Below, one piece after another: positions 7,047 through 14,730 of a stretch of 23,079 bases of DNA (its first letter is position 1; each line of letters opens with the position of its first letter). A program made the translations under genes and the position numbers. The stretch comes from Ruminococcus sp. UBA3767. Lineage in GTDB: Bacteria; Bacillota; Clostridia; Oscillospirales; Ruminococcaceae. The notes below the pieces were generated by a model. That model had not been told where the DNA came from and made no database searches. It saw nothing but the letters and a program-made list of their open reading frames with translations. The stretch covers positions 1 through 23,079 of the forward strand of contig DFFV01000097.1 of the NCBI GenBank assembly GCA_002371625.1, given 5' to 3'.

Positions 7047-7988
7047 TCAATCAGAAGAAACGCTGCTTTTATCGGTATTGACAACGATTATGCCTGCGGT
7101 TATAAGCACAAGCGCTGCGGCGTGCTTCAAGCCGAGCTGCTGAGCTTCGCCGAGCAAAAGCGCCGAGAGGATGACGCCGATAACGGGGTTCATAAAGCCA
7201 AACACCGAGATCTTTGAGACATCGCTGCTTTTGAGCAGTATTCCCCAGAGGGTGTAGGCAACGCTTGAAACAAGGGCAAGGTAAATAAGTATCGCAGCTG
7301 CCTTGCCTGCCTGCATCTCACCGTCAGCGCTCTCGCCCGAAAGCATTATGCCAAGCTGTCCGATAAGCGTCATCACCACGCCGCCGAACATAAACTGATA
7401 GCCGCTGAAAAGCACTGTATCATGCTTTGACGAGAATGATTTTATCATCACCGAGGATACGCCGTAGCAAAGTGCGGAAAGAGCCACAAGCCCGTCCCCG
7501 AGAGGTCTGAACGAGAAGCCTGCGGAGGTGATGTTTATTATCACCACTCCGAGTAGTCCCAGCAGGCAGCCGAGTATTTTGCGTGAGGTCAGCTTTTCCA
7601 TTTTGACAAAAATGCTTGCGATGATTATTGCAAAAAAAGCTGTGAGCGAATCGACTACCGCCGAGTTCACGCCTGTTGTATGAGCAAGCCCGACATAGAA
7701 AAACACATACTGCCCTATCGTCTGAAAGAGGCTGAGCAGCATTATTTTTTTACACTCCGTTTTTTGGGGCACAGGCAGCTTTCGCCGCAGGGCTGCCGCA
7801 AAAGCTATCACCAGCACGCCTGCGAGAAAAAACCTTATCCCTGCAAAGCGTATCATCTGCCAGGTATCGCTTGAGGAAATGCCCCAGTAATCGTAGCCCA
7901 GCTTTATCCCGGGGAAAGCACTTCCCCACAAAAAACAGCACACGAACGCACCAAGAAAGATCAGTGCGTTTTTCTTTACCGCTGTCAT
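7047..7988 (-). CDS. EamA-family (drug/metabolite transporter superfamily) membrane transporter
   Basis: This 313-residue protein has about ten predicted membrane helices arranged as two EamA repeats, the usual size and layout for DMT-superfamily exporters. The first repeat shows the typical start FLWGSAFPGIKLG and a central VDSLTAFFAIIIASIF with the helix-ending LLGLLGVVII. The second repeats the pattern with LVSSVAYTLWGILL and FMNPVIGVILSALLLGE. Members export amino acids, metabolites or drugs; the substrate cannot be read from the sequence. The open frame reaches a TTG at 8009, but the ATG at 7988 follows GGAAGTG at about 7 nt and is preferred. It is a monocistronic unit with its own promoter (8049-8021), separated from the upstream diguanylate cyclase gene by a strong terminator. 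Confidence 0.9.
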   Translation of the reverse strand: MTAVKKNALIFLGAFVCCFLWGSAFPGIKLGYDYWGISSSDTWQMIRFAGIRFFLAGVLVIAFAAALRRKLPVPQKTECKKIMLLSLFQTIGQYVFFYVGLAHTTGVNSAVVDSLTAFFAIIIASIFVKMEKLTSRKILGCLLGLLGVVIINITSAGFSFRPLGDGLVALSALCYGVSSVMIKSFSSKHDTVLFSGYQFMFGGVVMTLIGQLGIMLSGESADGEMQAGKAAAILIYLALVSSVAYTLWGILLKSSDVSKISVFGFMNPVIGVILSALLLGEAQQLGLKHAAALVLITAGIIVVNTDKSSVSSD

Positions 7989-8020
7989 ATCATCACTTCC
8001 ATAAAACAAATAACGCTTCT

Positions 8021-8049
8021 ATTTTAACACACCACAGCCTGCCTGTCAA
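8021..8049 (-). promoter_or_regulatory. Promoter of the EamA gene
   Basis: On the minus strand, -35 TTGACA (8049-8044) and -10 TAAAAT (8026-8021) are 17 nt apart. The start would be near 8014, about 26 nt before the ATG at 7988. Confidence 0.75.
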
Positions 8050-8065
8050 CAAGACAAAAGCAGCA

Positions 8066-8099
8066 CAAAAAACTCCCGCAGCGCATTGCCGCGGGAGTT
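8066..8099 (-). terminator. Rho-independent terminator of the MBL-diguanylate cyclase operon
   Basis: A 9-bp stem AACTCCCGC/GCGGGAGTT (8071-8079, 8091-8099) is followed on the minus strand by a run of six T, counting the last two stem bases. It lies 15 bp after the stop of the GAF-GGDEF gene. Confidence 0.85.
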
Positions 8100-8113
8100 C
8101 ATATTATACATTA

Positions 8114-9121
8114 TTATATACATACCTGGTTTCTGCCGTTATCCTTTGCGGTGAACAGCTTATCATCAGCAAGGCTGACATTTTCCTCGATAGTCTTTTT
8201 GCGGTCATACAGAATGCAGCCGAAGCTCGCAGTTGACTTGATAGGCAGCACGCTGACTTTAACAGGGCTGTTCATAATATCCTCTCTTATCTCATCAGCT
8301 ATCTTCTTACATTCCTCAAGCTCGGTAGCCGGCATTACCATAATAAACTCGTCGCTGTCCCAGCGGTAAACCGAATCGTTGGTACGGCAATGCTGTGCAA
8401 GGATAGCCGCAACGTTCTTGACTATCTCGTCACCTGCCTGATGGCCGTAATTATCGTTTATCTTCTTGCACTTGTCTATATCGCACAGGAAAACTGCGAA
8501 CGGGCTAATCATTCCCGGCTGGAGATACTCGGCATACTTATGCATAAAGTCATGTATAAGTCCCTTACGGTTTTTGATGCCTGTGAGCGAATCGATCTGA
8601 GAGTCCTCATAGAATGTTTCCGATTCAAGTGTGATGCCGCAGATAAATGCTGCAAGCGACAGCTTTTTAACGTCCTCGACCTCATCAAATCCGTTTTCGC
8701 CTATCTTATTGATGATCTGGAAAGCTCCGATATACTCGCCGTTGATATCAGCAACAGGCATTACCAGCACAGAAAAGGTGATATAGCCTGTTTTCTTATC
8801 GACATCTGCATTGAAGTCAGGATCGCTGTAAGGCTCATTGGTAACGATAACTCTCTTTTCCTTCAGCGCCTTTCCTACCAGGCCTGCATTCTCGGGAATA
8901 ACTATCCTGTCTATCTTTGTAGCGGAAGTTGTCCACAGCTCGTGGTTTTCCTTATCCCATTTCCAGAAGCTCGCTCTGTCAGCGCCGACAAGTGTTCTGC
9001 CCAGCTCTGTAAGAAGCTCAAATGCGTCCTTATGTCCGCCGTCTTCTGTTGTGCCCATTGTTTTGTAAAGTTTTTCTCCTATTTCGTAGATCTCATTAAG
9101 CATCTCGTTTTGCTCATCCAT
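8114..9121 (-). CDS. GAF-GGDEF protein, probable diguanylate cyclase with degenerate signature (DSDEF)
   Basis: This soluble 335-residue protein has an N-terminal GAF sensor domain (about 30-165) and a C-terminal GGDEF domain (about 172-333). GGDEF domains join two GTP into cyclic di-GMP. Supporting features are the entry motif SLTGIKNR, the metal-binding region CDIDKCKKINDNYGH (D214, N222/D223, H227) and the I-site RTND (246-249) exactly five residues before the signature. The signature itself is DSDEF (255-259) instead of GGDEF: the catalytic DEF is kept, but both glycines of the GTP loop are replaced. Activity is therefore uncertain, and it could be a c-di-GMP receptor through the intact I-site. 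The GAF domain has an NKFDE-like pattern (N138-K139, F145, E149-D150) seen in cyclic-nucleotide-binding GAF domains. The ATG follows GGGAGG. The gene starts 42 bp after the MBL-fold hydrolase gene and shares its promoter and the terminator at 8066-8099. Confidence 0.87.
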   Translation of the reverse strand: MDEQNEMLNEIYEIGEKLYKTMGTTEDGGHKDAFELLTELGRTLVGADRASFWKWDKENHELWTTSATKIDRIVIPENAGLVGKALKEKRVIVTNEPYSDPDFNADVDKKTGYITFSVLVMPVADINGEYIGAFQIINKIGENGFDEVEDVKKLSLAAFICGITLESETFYEDSQIDSLTGIKNRKGLIHDFMHKYAEYLQPGMISPFAVFLCDIDKCKKINDNYGHQAGDEIVKNVAAILAQHCRTNDSVYRWDSDEFIMVMPATELEECKKIADEIREDIMNSPVKVSVLPIKSTASFGCILYDRKKTIEENVSLADDKLFTAKDNGRNQVCI

Positions 9122-9163
9122 TGTTGTAACCTCCCGTTCATGATTATGATAATAGAAACGAAA

Positions 9164-9868
9164 TCAGTACAGCGGAGCAAGCTGTACACCCAGCTTTTCA
9201 GCTTCTTCGCCTGCTGCTTGTTCATCGTCAAGGTGCATCAGGAACACCTTTGTGCCTCTGCCTTTGATCTCATCACTTCGCTTTTCAAACTCCTCAAAGC
9301 TGATGTGCACCCCTGCATCATGCAGTGCGATCTCAGAATAAAACAGCGTATCCTTTTCAAGATATTCCATATACGGTCCAAGCGTATTGGTATCGCCTGT
9401 GTAGACCACTCTCCTGCCGTTTATCTCAAGGCACCAGCCAAAGCACCTTCCCTCAAGCTCGGGTGTATGCGAGGTAGGTATCGCTTTTGCGGTAAAGTCG
9501 GCATTGAGCTTATCAGCAGTTATTATTTTATATCCCTTTTCGCAGCAGCCGTCAAGTCTTTCGGTAAGATAGCTTATATCCTTTGCTAACTCGGCACTTG
9601 GAACGACTATCTCAACAGGGATATGGATAATATAGTAGCAGTAGTGTATCAGGCTGCCTATGCCGCCGATGTGATCGGCATGGGTGTGCGTAACAAAGAC
9701 TTTTACGCCCTGCGCTTTTGTTCCTGCAAGCTCATCTATGCCGATATGGCGTATCCTGTTGAGCGCTGAGGACGGGCAGTCAAGCAGGACAAGAGTGCCC
9801 TGCGAAACAAAAAATGCGCAGTTGTTATTGGTATGAAAGGCAGAACCTCTGCCCAGAAATCTCAGCAC
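9164..9868 (-). CDS. MBL-fold (metallo-beta-lactamase superfamily) hydrolase
   Basis: This cytoplasmic 234-residue protein carries the metal-binding set of the RNase Z/PhnP-like branch: HTHADH at 61-66, H134 (TSHTPE), GDT with D159, and H212 (MHLDDE). The fold binds two metal ions and hydrolyses phosphodiesters or other esters; the substrate is not evident. Its length is normal for a single-domain member. The start is a GTG at 9868 preceded by AGGAG about 8 nt upstream; no ATG in frame is better placed. It is the first gene of an apparent two-gene operon with the GAF-GGDEF protein (42-bp gap), driven by the promoter at 9936-9908. The pairing suggests a role in nucleotide second-messenger metabolism, but that is inference. 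Confidence 0.85.
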   Translation of the reverse strand: MLRFLGRGSAFHTNNNCAFFVSQGTLVLLDCPSSALNRIRHIGIDELAGTKAQGVKVFVTHTHADHIGGIGSLIHYCYYIIHIPVEIVVPSAELAKDISYLTERLDGCCEKGYKIITADKLNADFTAKAIPTSHTPELEGRCFGWCLEINGRRVVYTGDTNTLGPYMEYLEKDTLFYSEIALHDAGVHISFEEFEKRSDEIKGRGTKVFLMHLDDEQAAGEEAEKLGVQLAPLY

Positions 9869-9907
9869 GGCACCATCTCCTCACGCTCAAAATAATTCTA
9901 CCTAATA

Positions 9908-9936
9908 AGTATAGCACATTCCGTTTATTATTTCAA
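9908..9936 (-). promoter_or_regulatory. Promoter of the MBL hydrolase-GAF-GGDEF operon
   Basis: On the minus strand, -35 TTGAAA (9936-9931) and -10 TATACT (9913-9908) are 17 nt apart. The start would be near 9901, about 33 nt before the GTG start. Confidence 0.7.
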
Positions 9937-10045
9937 CCGTTTTATTATAATTTCATCTAATATTCACGCAGGCGGTGACCGGGATTTGTAGGTTTTAACT
10001 ATATGAAAGCCATACTTTTGGCTTAAAATGATGCTCAGCAAAACA

Positions 10046-10075
10046 GGGAGAAAGTACTTTTCAGTATTCTCTCCC
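10046..10075 (-). terminator. Terminator of the CAP/CWB2 protein gene
   Basis: An imperfect 12-bp stem (10046-10057 with 10064-10075; outer 6 bp GGGAGA/TCTCCC perfect) has the loop TTTTCA. On the minus strand it is followed by TGTTTTG. It lies 24 bp after the stop of the CAP gene. Confidence 0.65.
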
Positions 10076-10098
10076 CGTGATTCTTTAATTTCCGCAGC

Positions 10099-13000
10099 TT
10101 ACACGCAAGCCTTAGCCACCGTATTTACAAGGCTGTCGGGCACTGCGCCCGTTCCGCCGAACACATATATGTTGTCGGGATCTTTTGACTTCAAGTATTC
10201 TGCCTGAGCGCTGCTGAGTGAATTATCCGCAAGGAACAGCGGAGCTTTTTTGCCTGCTGCAAAAACTCCTCCTGCAAGCGCATCGGGGAACGCAAGTCCC
10301 GTTGCGATGCAAACTGCCTTGCCCGTCAGAGTTTCGGCGAACGCTTTGTTGACCTCAACACAGGTAAGGTACCTGTCCTTGCCTGCAACACGAGCAGCAG
10401 ATTTTAGCCCCAGCGCCTTTGCGGCTTTGTTCATCATATCGTCCGAGATAACTCCTTCGCCACCGATAACATAAGCATTTTTCACCCTGCCCTTTATCTT
10501 GGCAAGATAATCCGCTGTGTCGTGGTCGAGCTCACCGCTCGTTGACAGATAGATTATCGGTGCGCCCTTGACCGCTGCGACCGTGCTGACAGAAAGTGCA
10601 TCGGCGTAATTGAAGCCGTAAACGAAGAACACTTCCTGCGGAGCACTGTTGAGCTGCTCAGCGATCGCTGTTGCTGTTGAAAAACGAGTGCTGCCTGCGA
10701 TACGCCTTGTTGTCAGGTCTTCTTTCGCAAGTGCATTTTCCACTTCCTTGCTTATCGCACCCTCACCGCCAAGAATTATCACGTTTTTGGCACCAATGCG
10801 TTTTATCTCCGCAAGAGTTGCCTTATCGAGCGTTTTGGTATCGTTAAGGAGTATCGGAGCGCCAAGCTTATGCGCAAGAGGAACGCCTGCAAGCGCATCG
10901 GCGTAGTTCATGCTGTAAGCCAGCACAACGGTATCGCCCTTTGTGCCGCTCGCCCTGGATATCTCGACCGCAGTTTCGTATCTGCCCTTGCCGGCAAGAC
11001 GAACAACGCCATTTTCTATACTCCTGTTTTCAGTCTTTTTGCAGACTTTACAGCTGCGGCTCTCAAGCCTTGTGCCTGCTGAAACGTCAAAGCCGGTTTT
11101 CTTCCAGCTGCCCCAGGTGTGAGCCACGAGAGCTATGTCCTGAACGTTCTTGGTCTGCGTTTTGAACGCAGTGTTCTTGAACGTTGCCGTGTAGGTCGTA
11201 GTTCCCTTTACTGCACAGGTCGCAGGGGTCTTAACCTTGGAAGCTATCGCTGCGCTTTCCGTCTCAACGTGCGCCGAATCATGTGCGCATACTCTTTTAG
11301 CTGTGCAGTTCTTTCCGTCCGCCGACCAGCTGTAAGTCGGGGATTGCCAGCTGTGAGCGTTTGCATTTATCGCAATGTCCGCTGTGGCTACCTTTTTGCA
11401 GACCGAGCAAGTTCTTTGTTTTGTGCCCTTTGCGGAGCAGGTAGCTGCCTTGGTGGTAGTCCAGCTGCCCCATGTGTGAGCCACAAGTGCGATGTCCTGA
11501 ACGTCCTTGGTCTGCGTTTTGAACGCTGTGTTCTTGAACGTTGCCGTGTAGGTGGTAGTTCCCTTTACTGCGCAGGTCGCAGGGGTCTTCACCTTGGAAG
11601 CTATCGCTGCGCTTTCGCTCTCAACGTGCGCCGAATCATTAGCGCATACTCTTTTAGCTGTGCAGGTCTTTCCGTCTGATGACCAGCTGTAAGTAGGTGC
11701 TTGCCAGCTGTGAGCGTTTGCGTTTATCGCAATGTCCGCTGTGGCGACCTTTTTGCAGACCGAGCAAGTTCTTGTTTTTGTGCCCTTTGCAGAGCAGGTC
11801 GCTGCCTTGGTGGTAGTCCAGCTGCCCCAGGTGTGAGCCACAAGTGCGATGTCCTGAACGTCCTTTGTCTGCGTTTTGAACGCCGTGTTCTTGAACGTTG
11901 CCGTATAGGTGGTAGTTCCCTTTACCGCACAGGTCGCAGGGGTCTTCACCTTGGAAGCTATCACTGCGCTTTCGCTCTCAACGTGCGCCGAATCATGTGC
12001 GCATACTCTTTTTGCTGTGCAGTTCTTTCCGTCCGATGACCAAGTGTAAGTAGGTGCCTGCCAGCTGTGAGCGTTTGCGTTTATCGCAATGTCCGCAGTG
12101 GCGACCTTTTTGCAGACCGAGCAAGTTCTTGTTTTCGTGCCCTTTGCAGAGCAGGTCGCTGCCTTGGTGGTAGTCCAGCTGCCCCAGGTGTGAGCCACAA
12201 GTGCGATGTCCTGAACGTTCTTTGTCTGCGTTTTGAACGCTGTGTTCTTGAACGTTGCCGTGTAGGTGGTAGTTCCCTTTACTGCGCAGGTCGCAGGGGT
12301 CTTCACCTTGGAAGCTATCGCTGCGCTTTCGCTCTCAACGTGCGCCGAATCATTAGCGCAGACTCTTTTAGCTGTGCAGGTCTTTCCGTCCGATGACCAA
12401 GTGTAAGTCGGGGATTTCCACGAATGCCCTGTTGCCTTGATAGTTTCGGTCTTTTTCTTGCCGCAGCCGCTGCATTTGTAGGTTTTGGAGCCTGCCTCTG
12501 TACAGGTCGGTTCCTTGGTCGAAAACAGCTCATAATTGTGACTGACCGTCAGCGTTCTGGGAATATTGCAGGCATAAGCAGTATCCCACGAGCCGCCCGA
12601 ATAATAGTAAAGCGAAATGTATTCACCGCTGTCCGCCTCGGTCGCTTTTATATTATAATAATGGTATGTGCCGCTGCCCTCACTGTCAAACTCGGGCGAG
12701 GTGAGCGAATCGTAGGACTTTTTGCAGTAATAATTTCCGCTGCTGTCCTTGGCTATAAGCCCGAGGAGCGTTGTTCTGTAAGTGGTGAGAGTACGGTGTA
12801 TAGAAAACCTGACATTATTTCCGCAGGTGGTATCCGAGGGGTAGATGCTCAGCGTATTATATACATCATAGCTGTCATCGGTGCTCTCGTATCCGATAGT
12901 CAGCTTTTTCAAAAGCCCGTTTGTATCAACGAATTTGCTTGGAACTGCCGAAGGATCAACGCTGTTATACCAGCACTTGTTAGCTTCGTCAAGCGTCCAC

Positions 13001-14244
13001 TTGCCTTTTGCTTTCACCTGCACCTTGTTGCCGAACTCGTTAGTGACAGTTACCGTTGTAGGCAAAAGTGCGCCGAGCTTTTTAAGGCTTTCGGTATCGG
13101 TATAGTAGCCGTTATAGAACAGTACCTTTTTATAATCAAAGCCGGCACTCGTTATCCTGCCCTGAGCGTGATCCTTGAGGTCGAAGAACTTTACTGTATA
13201 CTGCACCTGTGCAGGATTGCCTGTTGCGACATCGGTAAGACCTGTGATAACGACTTTAAAGCTGTCGGTATAATTATAGGTCGATTTATCGTACTCGGAC
13301 GGCTGGACAAAGGCTATTGAGCTTGAGGAGACAGATGCTTTATCATTACTGCTCGTACACTCGTAGCTTGTTTTGGTCGAAAGGTTGGTAACGGTGACCT
13401 TAACGGCGGAGGTATCGGTCACTTTAATCTTGCTGGTATCAAAGTCGACCGACCAAGCGGAATACGTCGGACTTATGCAGTCGGCGGGTACATAGCCCGG
13501 GGACGGGAAAGCATAGAAAGGCTGATATGACGATGCCTTTGTATAATAGTTATACTTTCCTATACCTATCGTTCCGCAGTAACCGAACTGCACATCAAGA
13601 TTATCGGGCGAGATCAGCGCATATCTGTGTCCCAGAGTATCCCACTTTTTCGACGAAAGATAATAGCCCTCATTCATCCAGCCCGTTATCGAATCCAATG
13701 GGGTATACCCCCAGGCAAGAATGTTATGCTGGCAGGCATAGCCTTTTTGCCACAACTCATCGGGCATATCCTCAGGCTTGCTGCTCTGGCTGATTTTATG
13801 GTTGAATTCAAAATTCCTGTCAAGCGCCTGGCACTGCAAAGAATCGTTCTGCGTACACTCAACAACAAGCGGCTCATTGCCCACGAGCCACCTGTAAAAG
13901 TTAGTCATTTCCTGCATACATTTGAGCGTATCCTTTGAAAGCACGCCCTGATTATATGGTGATTCTGTCGATGCAGGCGTTGAGTAGTAGGTCGAGCTGT
14001 CCGAGTTTACATAAGAAGCTCCCGCATAATATGCATCGGTATACTTTTTAGCAACGCTTTCCGGCGTTCTTGAAGAAAACGTGCTCATTTTGTCGCCGTC
14101 ATAAACTACGGTATTGACCGCCTGAGCAGTTACCGATGTTTCGCTTTGTGATATATCTGCCGATGCAGGCAGCAGAGCCGTGCAGCCAATAAGCACCGCA
14201 GCACACAAAAGACCTGCTTTCAGCTTTTTGAACGAGCTTTTCAT
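10099..14244 (-). CDS. Secreted CAP/SCP-domain protein with tandem Cys-rich repeats and three CWB2 repeats
   Basis: This 1381-residue protein is exported and wall-associated. It has a signal peptide (MKSSFKKLKAGLLCAAVLIG with ALLPASAD before the cut). A CAP (SCP-like) domain spans about 105-250: TNFYRWLVGNEPL, ALDRNFEFNHKI, GHRYALISPDNLDVQFGYCG and YAFPSPGYVP resemble the conserved CAP motifs around H and the GHR block. CAP proteins in bacteria are secreted and of poorly known function. A beta-rich region follows (about 260-560). Then come a CxxC module, three full and one partial copies of a 119-residue Cys-containing repeat (607 to about 1047), and three CWB2 repeats (from about 1070; RLAGKGRYETAVEIS, IILGGEGAIS, VFGGTGAVPD). 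The ATG follows AGGGAGG. It is a monocistronic unit with its own promoter and terminator. Its C-terminal part is paralogous to that of the protein at 2884-6894. Confidence 0.86.
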   Translation of the reverse strand: MKSSFKKLKAGLLCAAVLIGCTALLPASADISQSETSVTAQAVNTVVYDGDKMSTFSSRTPESVAKKYTDAYYAGASYVNSDSSTYYSTPASTESPYNQGVLSKDTLKCMQEMTNFYRWLVGNEPLVVECTQNDSLQCQALDRNFEFNHKISQSSKPEDMPDELWQKGYACQHNILAWGYTPLDSITGWMNEGYYLSSKKWDTLGHRYALISPDNLDVQFGYCGTIGIGKYNYYTKASSYQPFYAFPSPGYVPADCISPTYSAWSVDFDTSKIKVTDTSAVKVTVTNLSTKTSYECTSSNDKASVSSSSIAFVQPSEYDKSTYNYTDSFKVVITGLTDVATGNPAQVQYTVKFFDLKDHAQGRITSAGFDYKKVLFYNGYYTDTESLKKLGALLPTTVTVTNEFGNKVQVKAKGKWTLDEANKCWYNSVDPSAVPSKFVDTNGLLKKLTIGYESTDDSYDVYNTLSIYPSDTTCGNNVRFSIHRTLTTYRTTLLGLIAKDSSGNYYCKKSYDSLTSPEFDSEGSGTYHYYNIKATEADSGEYISLYYYSGGSWDTAYACNIPRTLTVSHNYELFSTKEPTCTEAGSKTYKCSGCGKKKTETIKATGHSWKSPTYTWSSDGKTCTAKRVCANDSAHVESESAAIASKVKTPATCAVKGTTTYTATFKNTAFKTQTKNVQDIALVAHTWGSWTTTKAATCSAKGTKTRTCSVCKKVATADIAINANAHSWQAPTYTWSSDGKNCTAKRVCAHDSAHVESESAVIASKVKTPATCAVKGTTTYTATFKNTAFKTQTKDVQDIALVAHTWGSWTTTKAATCSAKGTKTRTCSVCKKVATADIAINANAHSWQAPTYSWSSDGKTCTAKRVCANDSAHVESESAAIASKVKTPATCAVKGTTTYTATFKNTAFKTQTKDVQDIALVAHTWGSWTTTKAATCSAKGTKQRTCSVCKKVATADIAINANAHSWQSPTYSWSADGKNCTAKRVCAHDSAHVETESAAIASKVKTPATCAVKGTTTYTATFKNTAFKTQTKNVQDIALVAHTWGSWKKTGFDVSAGTRLESRSCKVCKKTENRSIENGVVRLAGKGRYETAVEISRASGTKGDTVVLAYSMNYADALAGVPLAHKLGAPILLNDTKTLDKATLAEIKRIGAKNVIILGGEGAISKEVENALAKEDLTTRRIAGSTRFSTATAIAEQLNSAPQEVFFVYGFNYADALSVSTVAAVKGAPIIYLSTSGELDHDTADYLAKIKGRVKNAYVIGGEGVISDDMMNKAAKALGLKSAARVAGKDRYLTCVEVNKAFAETLTGKAVCIATGLAFPDALAGGVFAAGKKAPLFLADNSLSSAQAEYLKSKDPDNIYVFGGTGAVPDSLVNTVAKACV
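11104..12426 (-). repeat. Tandem 357-bp repeats, three full copies plus one partial
   Basis: Units run 12426-12070, 12069-11713, 11712-11356, and a partial 11355 to about 11104. The period is exact: the string CCAGCTGTGAGCG recurs at 12061, 11704 and 11347, spaced 357 bp. Each unit encodes 119 residues starting HSW and ending AINANA, with several paired Cys. The last copy diverges after HTWGSW into the same sequence type that precedes CWB2 in the paralogue. Copies are nearly identical in DNA, including silent sites, which suggests recent expansion or homogenisation. Confidence 0.93.
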
Positions 14245-14289
14245 TATTATCCTCCCTGCTTTTTCTTAGTTTAATTACTATTATATCCA

Positions 14290-14318
14290 ATTATACACTT
14301 TCCACGAAAGTTAGTCAA
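14290..14318 (-). promoter_or_regulatory. Promoter of the CAP/CWB2 gene
   Basis: On the minus strand, -35 TTGACT (14318-14313) and -10 TATAAT (14295-14290) are 17 nt apart. The start would be near 14283, with a leader of about 39 nt. A 12-bp palindrome TTTGTGCACAAA lies at 14366-14377, 48 bp upstream of the -35. Confidence 0.8.
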
Positions 14319-14383
14319 CAACGCAGCTGATATTTCGACATTTTCACCAATCGGACGCAACCTGATTTGTGCACAAATAAAAC

Positions 14384-14407
14384 GCTGCATTCATGCACAG
14401 ATGCAGC
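14384..14407 (-). terminator. Second hairpin downstream of the small-peptide gene
   Basis: A 7-bp stem GCTGCAT/ATGCAGC (14384-14390, 14401-14407) has a 10-nt loop. On the minus strand it is followed by GTTTTATTTG. It could be a backup terminator for the short gene at 14495-14587 or a structural element upstream of the CAP gene promoter. Confidence 0.4.
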
Positions 14408-14437
14408 ATACTTTATTTATGATCTTTAAAAAGGCAC

Positions 14438-14466
14438 AAAAAAAGCCCTGTGCCATAAAGCACAGG
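14438..14466 (-). terminator. Rho-independent terminator of the small-peptide gene
   Basis: A 7-bp stem CCTGTGC/GCACAGG (14447-14453, 14460-14466) with a 6-nt loop is followed on the minus strand by GGCTTTTTTT. It lies about 30 bp after the stop codon of the 30-codon ORF. Confidence 0.85.
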
Positions 14467-14494
14467 ACCCGATGTTCAAATAAAAATATGCCGC

Positions 14495-14587
14495 TTAATC
14501 CATCTCATTAGGACAAAGACTAGAAGTAATAACATCCTTAGTATCAAAAGTTATTATCTTAATTTCTGCATTCTCATAATTCTGCAT
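14495..14587 (-). CDS. Small peptide gene, 30 codons, function unknown
   Basis: The ORF starts with ATG at 14587 and stops with TAA at 14497-14495. The peptide begins MQNYENAEIKIITFDTKDVI and ends CPNEMD, is acidic, has one Cys (C25), and has no signal peptide or membrane segment. A second in-frame ATG lies two codons upstream (14593), but it is only 3 nt from the GGAGGG ribosome binding site (14602-14597), whereas 14587 is at 9 nt. The gene has all the parts of a complete unit: a perfect promoter (14660-14632), a strong ribosome binding site and a terminator (14466-14438). From memory, short peptides of the form YExxEIxIIxFxxxDVITxS are common in clostridial genomes and have no known role. 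No maturation enzyme or exporter gene is adjacent. Confidence 0.75.
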   Translation of the reverse strand: MQNYENAEIKIITFDTKDVITSSLCPNEMD

Positions 14588-14631
14588 GATCATTCACCCT
14601 CCATCAATTATCTGCTTAAATCATCCTACAT

Positions 14632-14660
14632 ATTATATCACATACATATCCATTTGTCAA
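14632..14660 (-). promoter_or_regulatory. Perfect consensus promoter of the small-peptide gene
   Basis: On the minus strand, -35 TTGACA (14660-14655) and -10 TATAAT (14637-14632) are 17 nt apart. It begins 14 bp after the terminator of the upstream beta-helix gene, so the peptide is transcribed on its own, about 38 nt of leader before the ATG. Confidence 0.85.
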
Positions 14661-14673
14661 TAGCAATTCCAAT

Positions 14674-14707
14674 AAAAAAACCAACTCCTCCATTAAGGAG
14701 GAGTTGG
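14674..14707 (-). terminator. Strong rho-independent terminator of the beta-helix protein gene
   Basis: An 11-bp perfect stem CCAACTCCTCC/GGAGGAGTTGG (14681-14691, 14697-14707) with a 5-nt loop is followed by seven T on the minus strand (14680-14674). It starts 24 bp after the stop codon. Confidence 0.95.
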
Positions 14708-14730
14708 TAATGGCAAATCTTTTTGGTTTA

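Noticed and set aside
8390..9589. 399-codon plus-strand open frame antisense to the GAF-GGDEF and MBL genes
   Set aside because: It spans two clearly real genes and their junction on the opposite strand and has Cys/Leu-rich shadow composition and no start signals.
11119..13320. Series of plus-strand frames (186, 112, 109 and 298 codons) antisense to the CAP gene repeats
   Set aside because: They are the repeat units read backwards, which is why they look alike; no ribosome binding sites.
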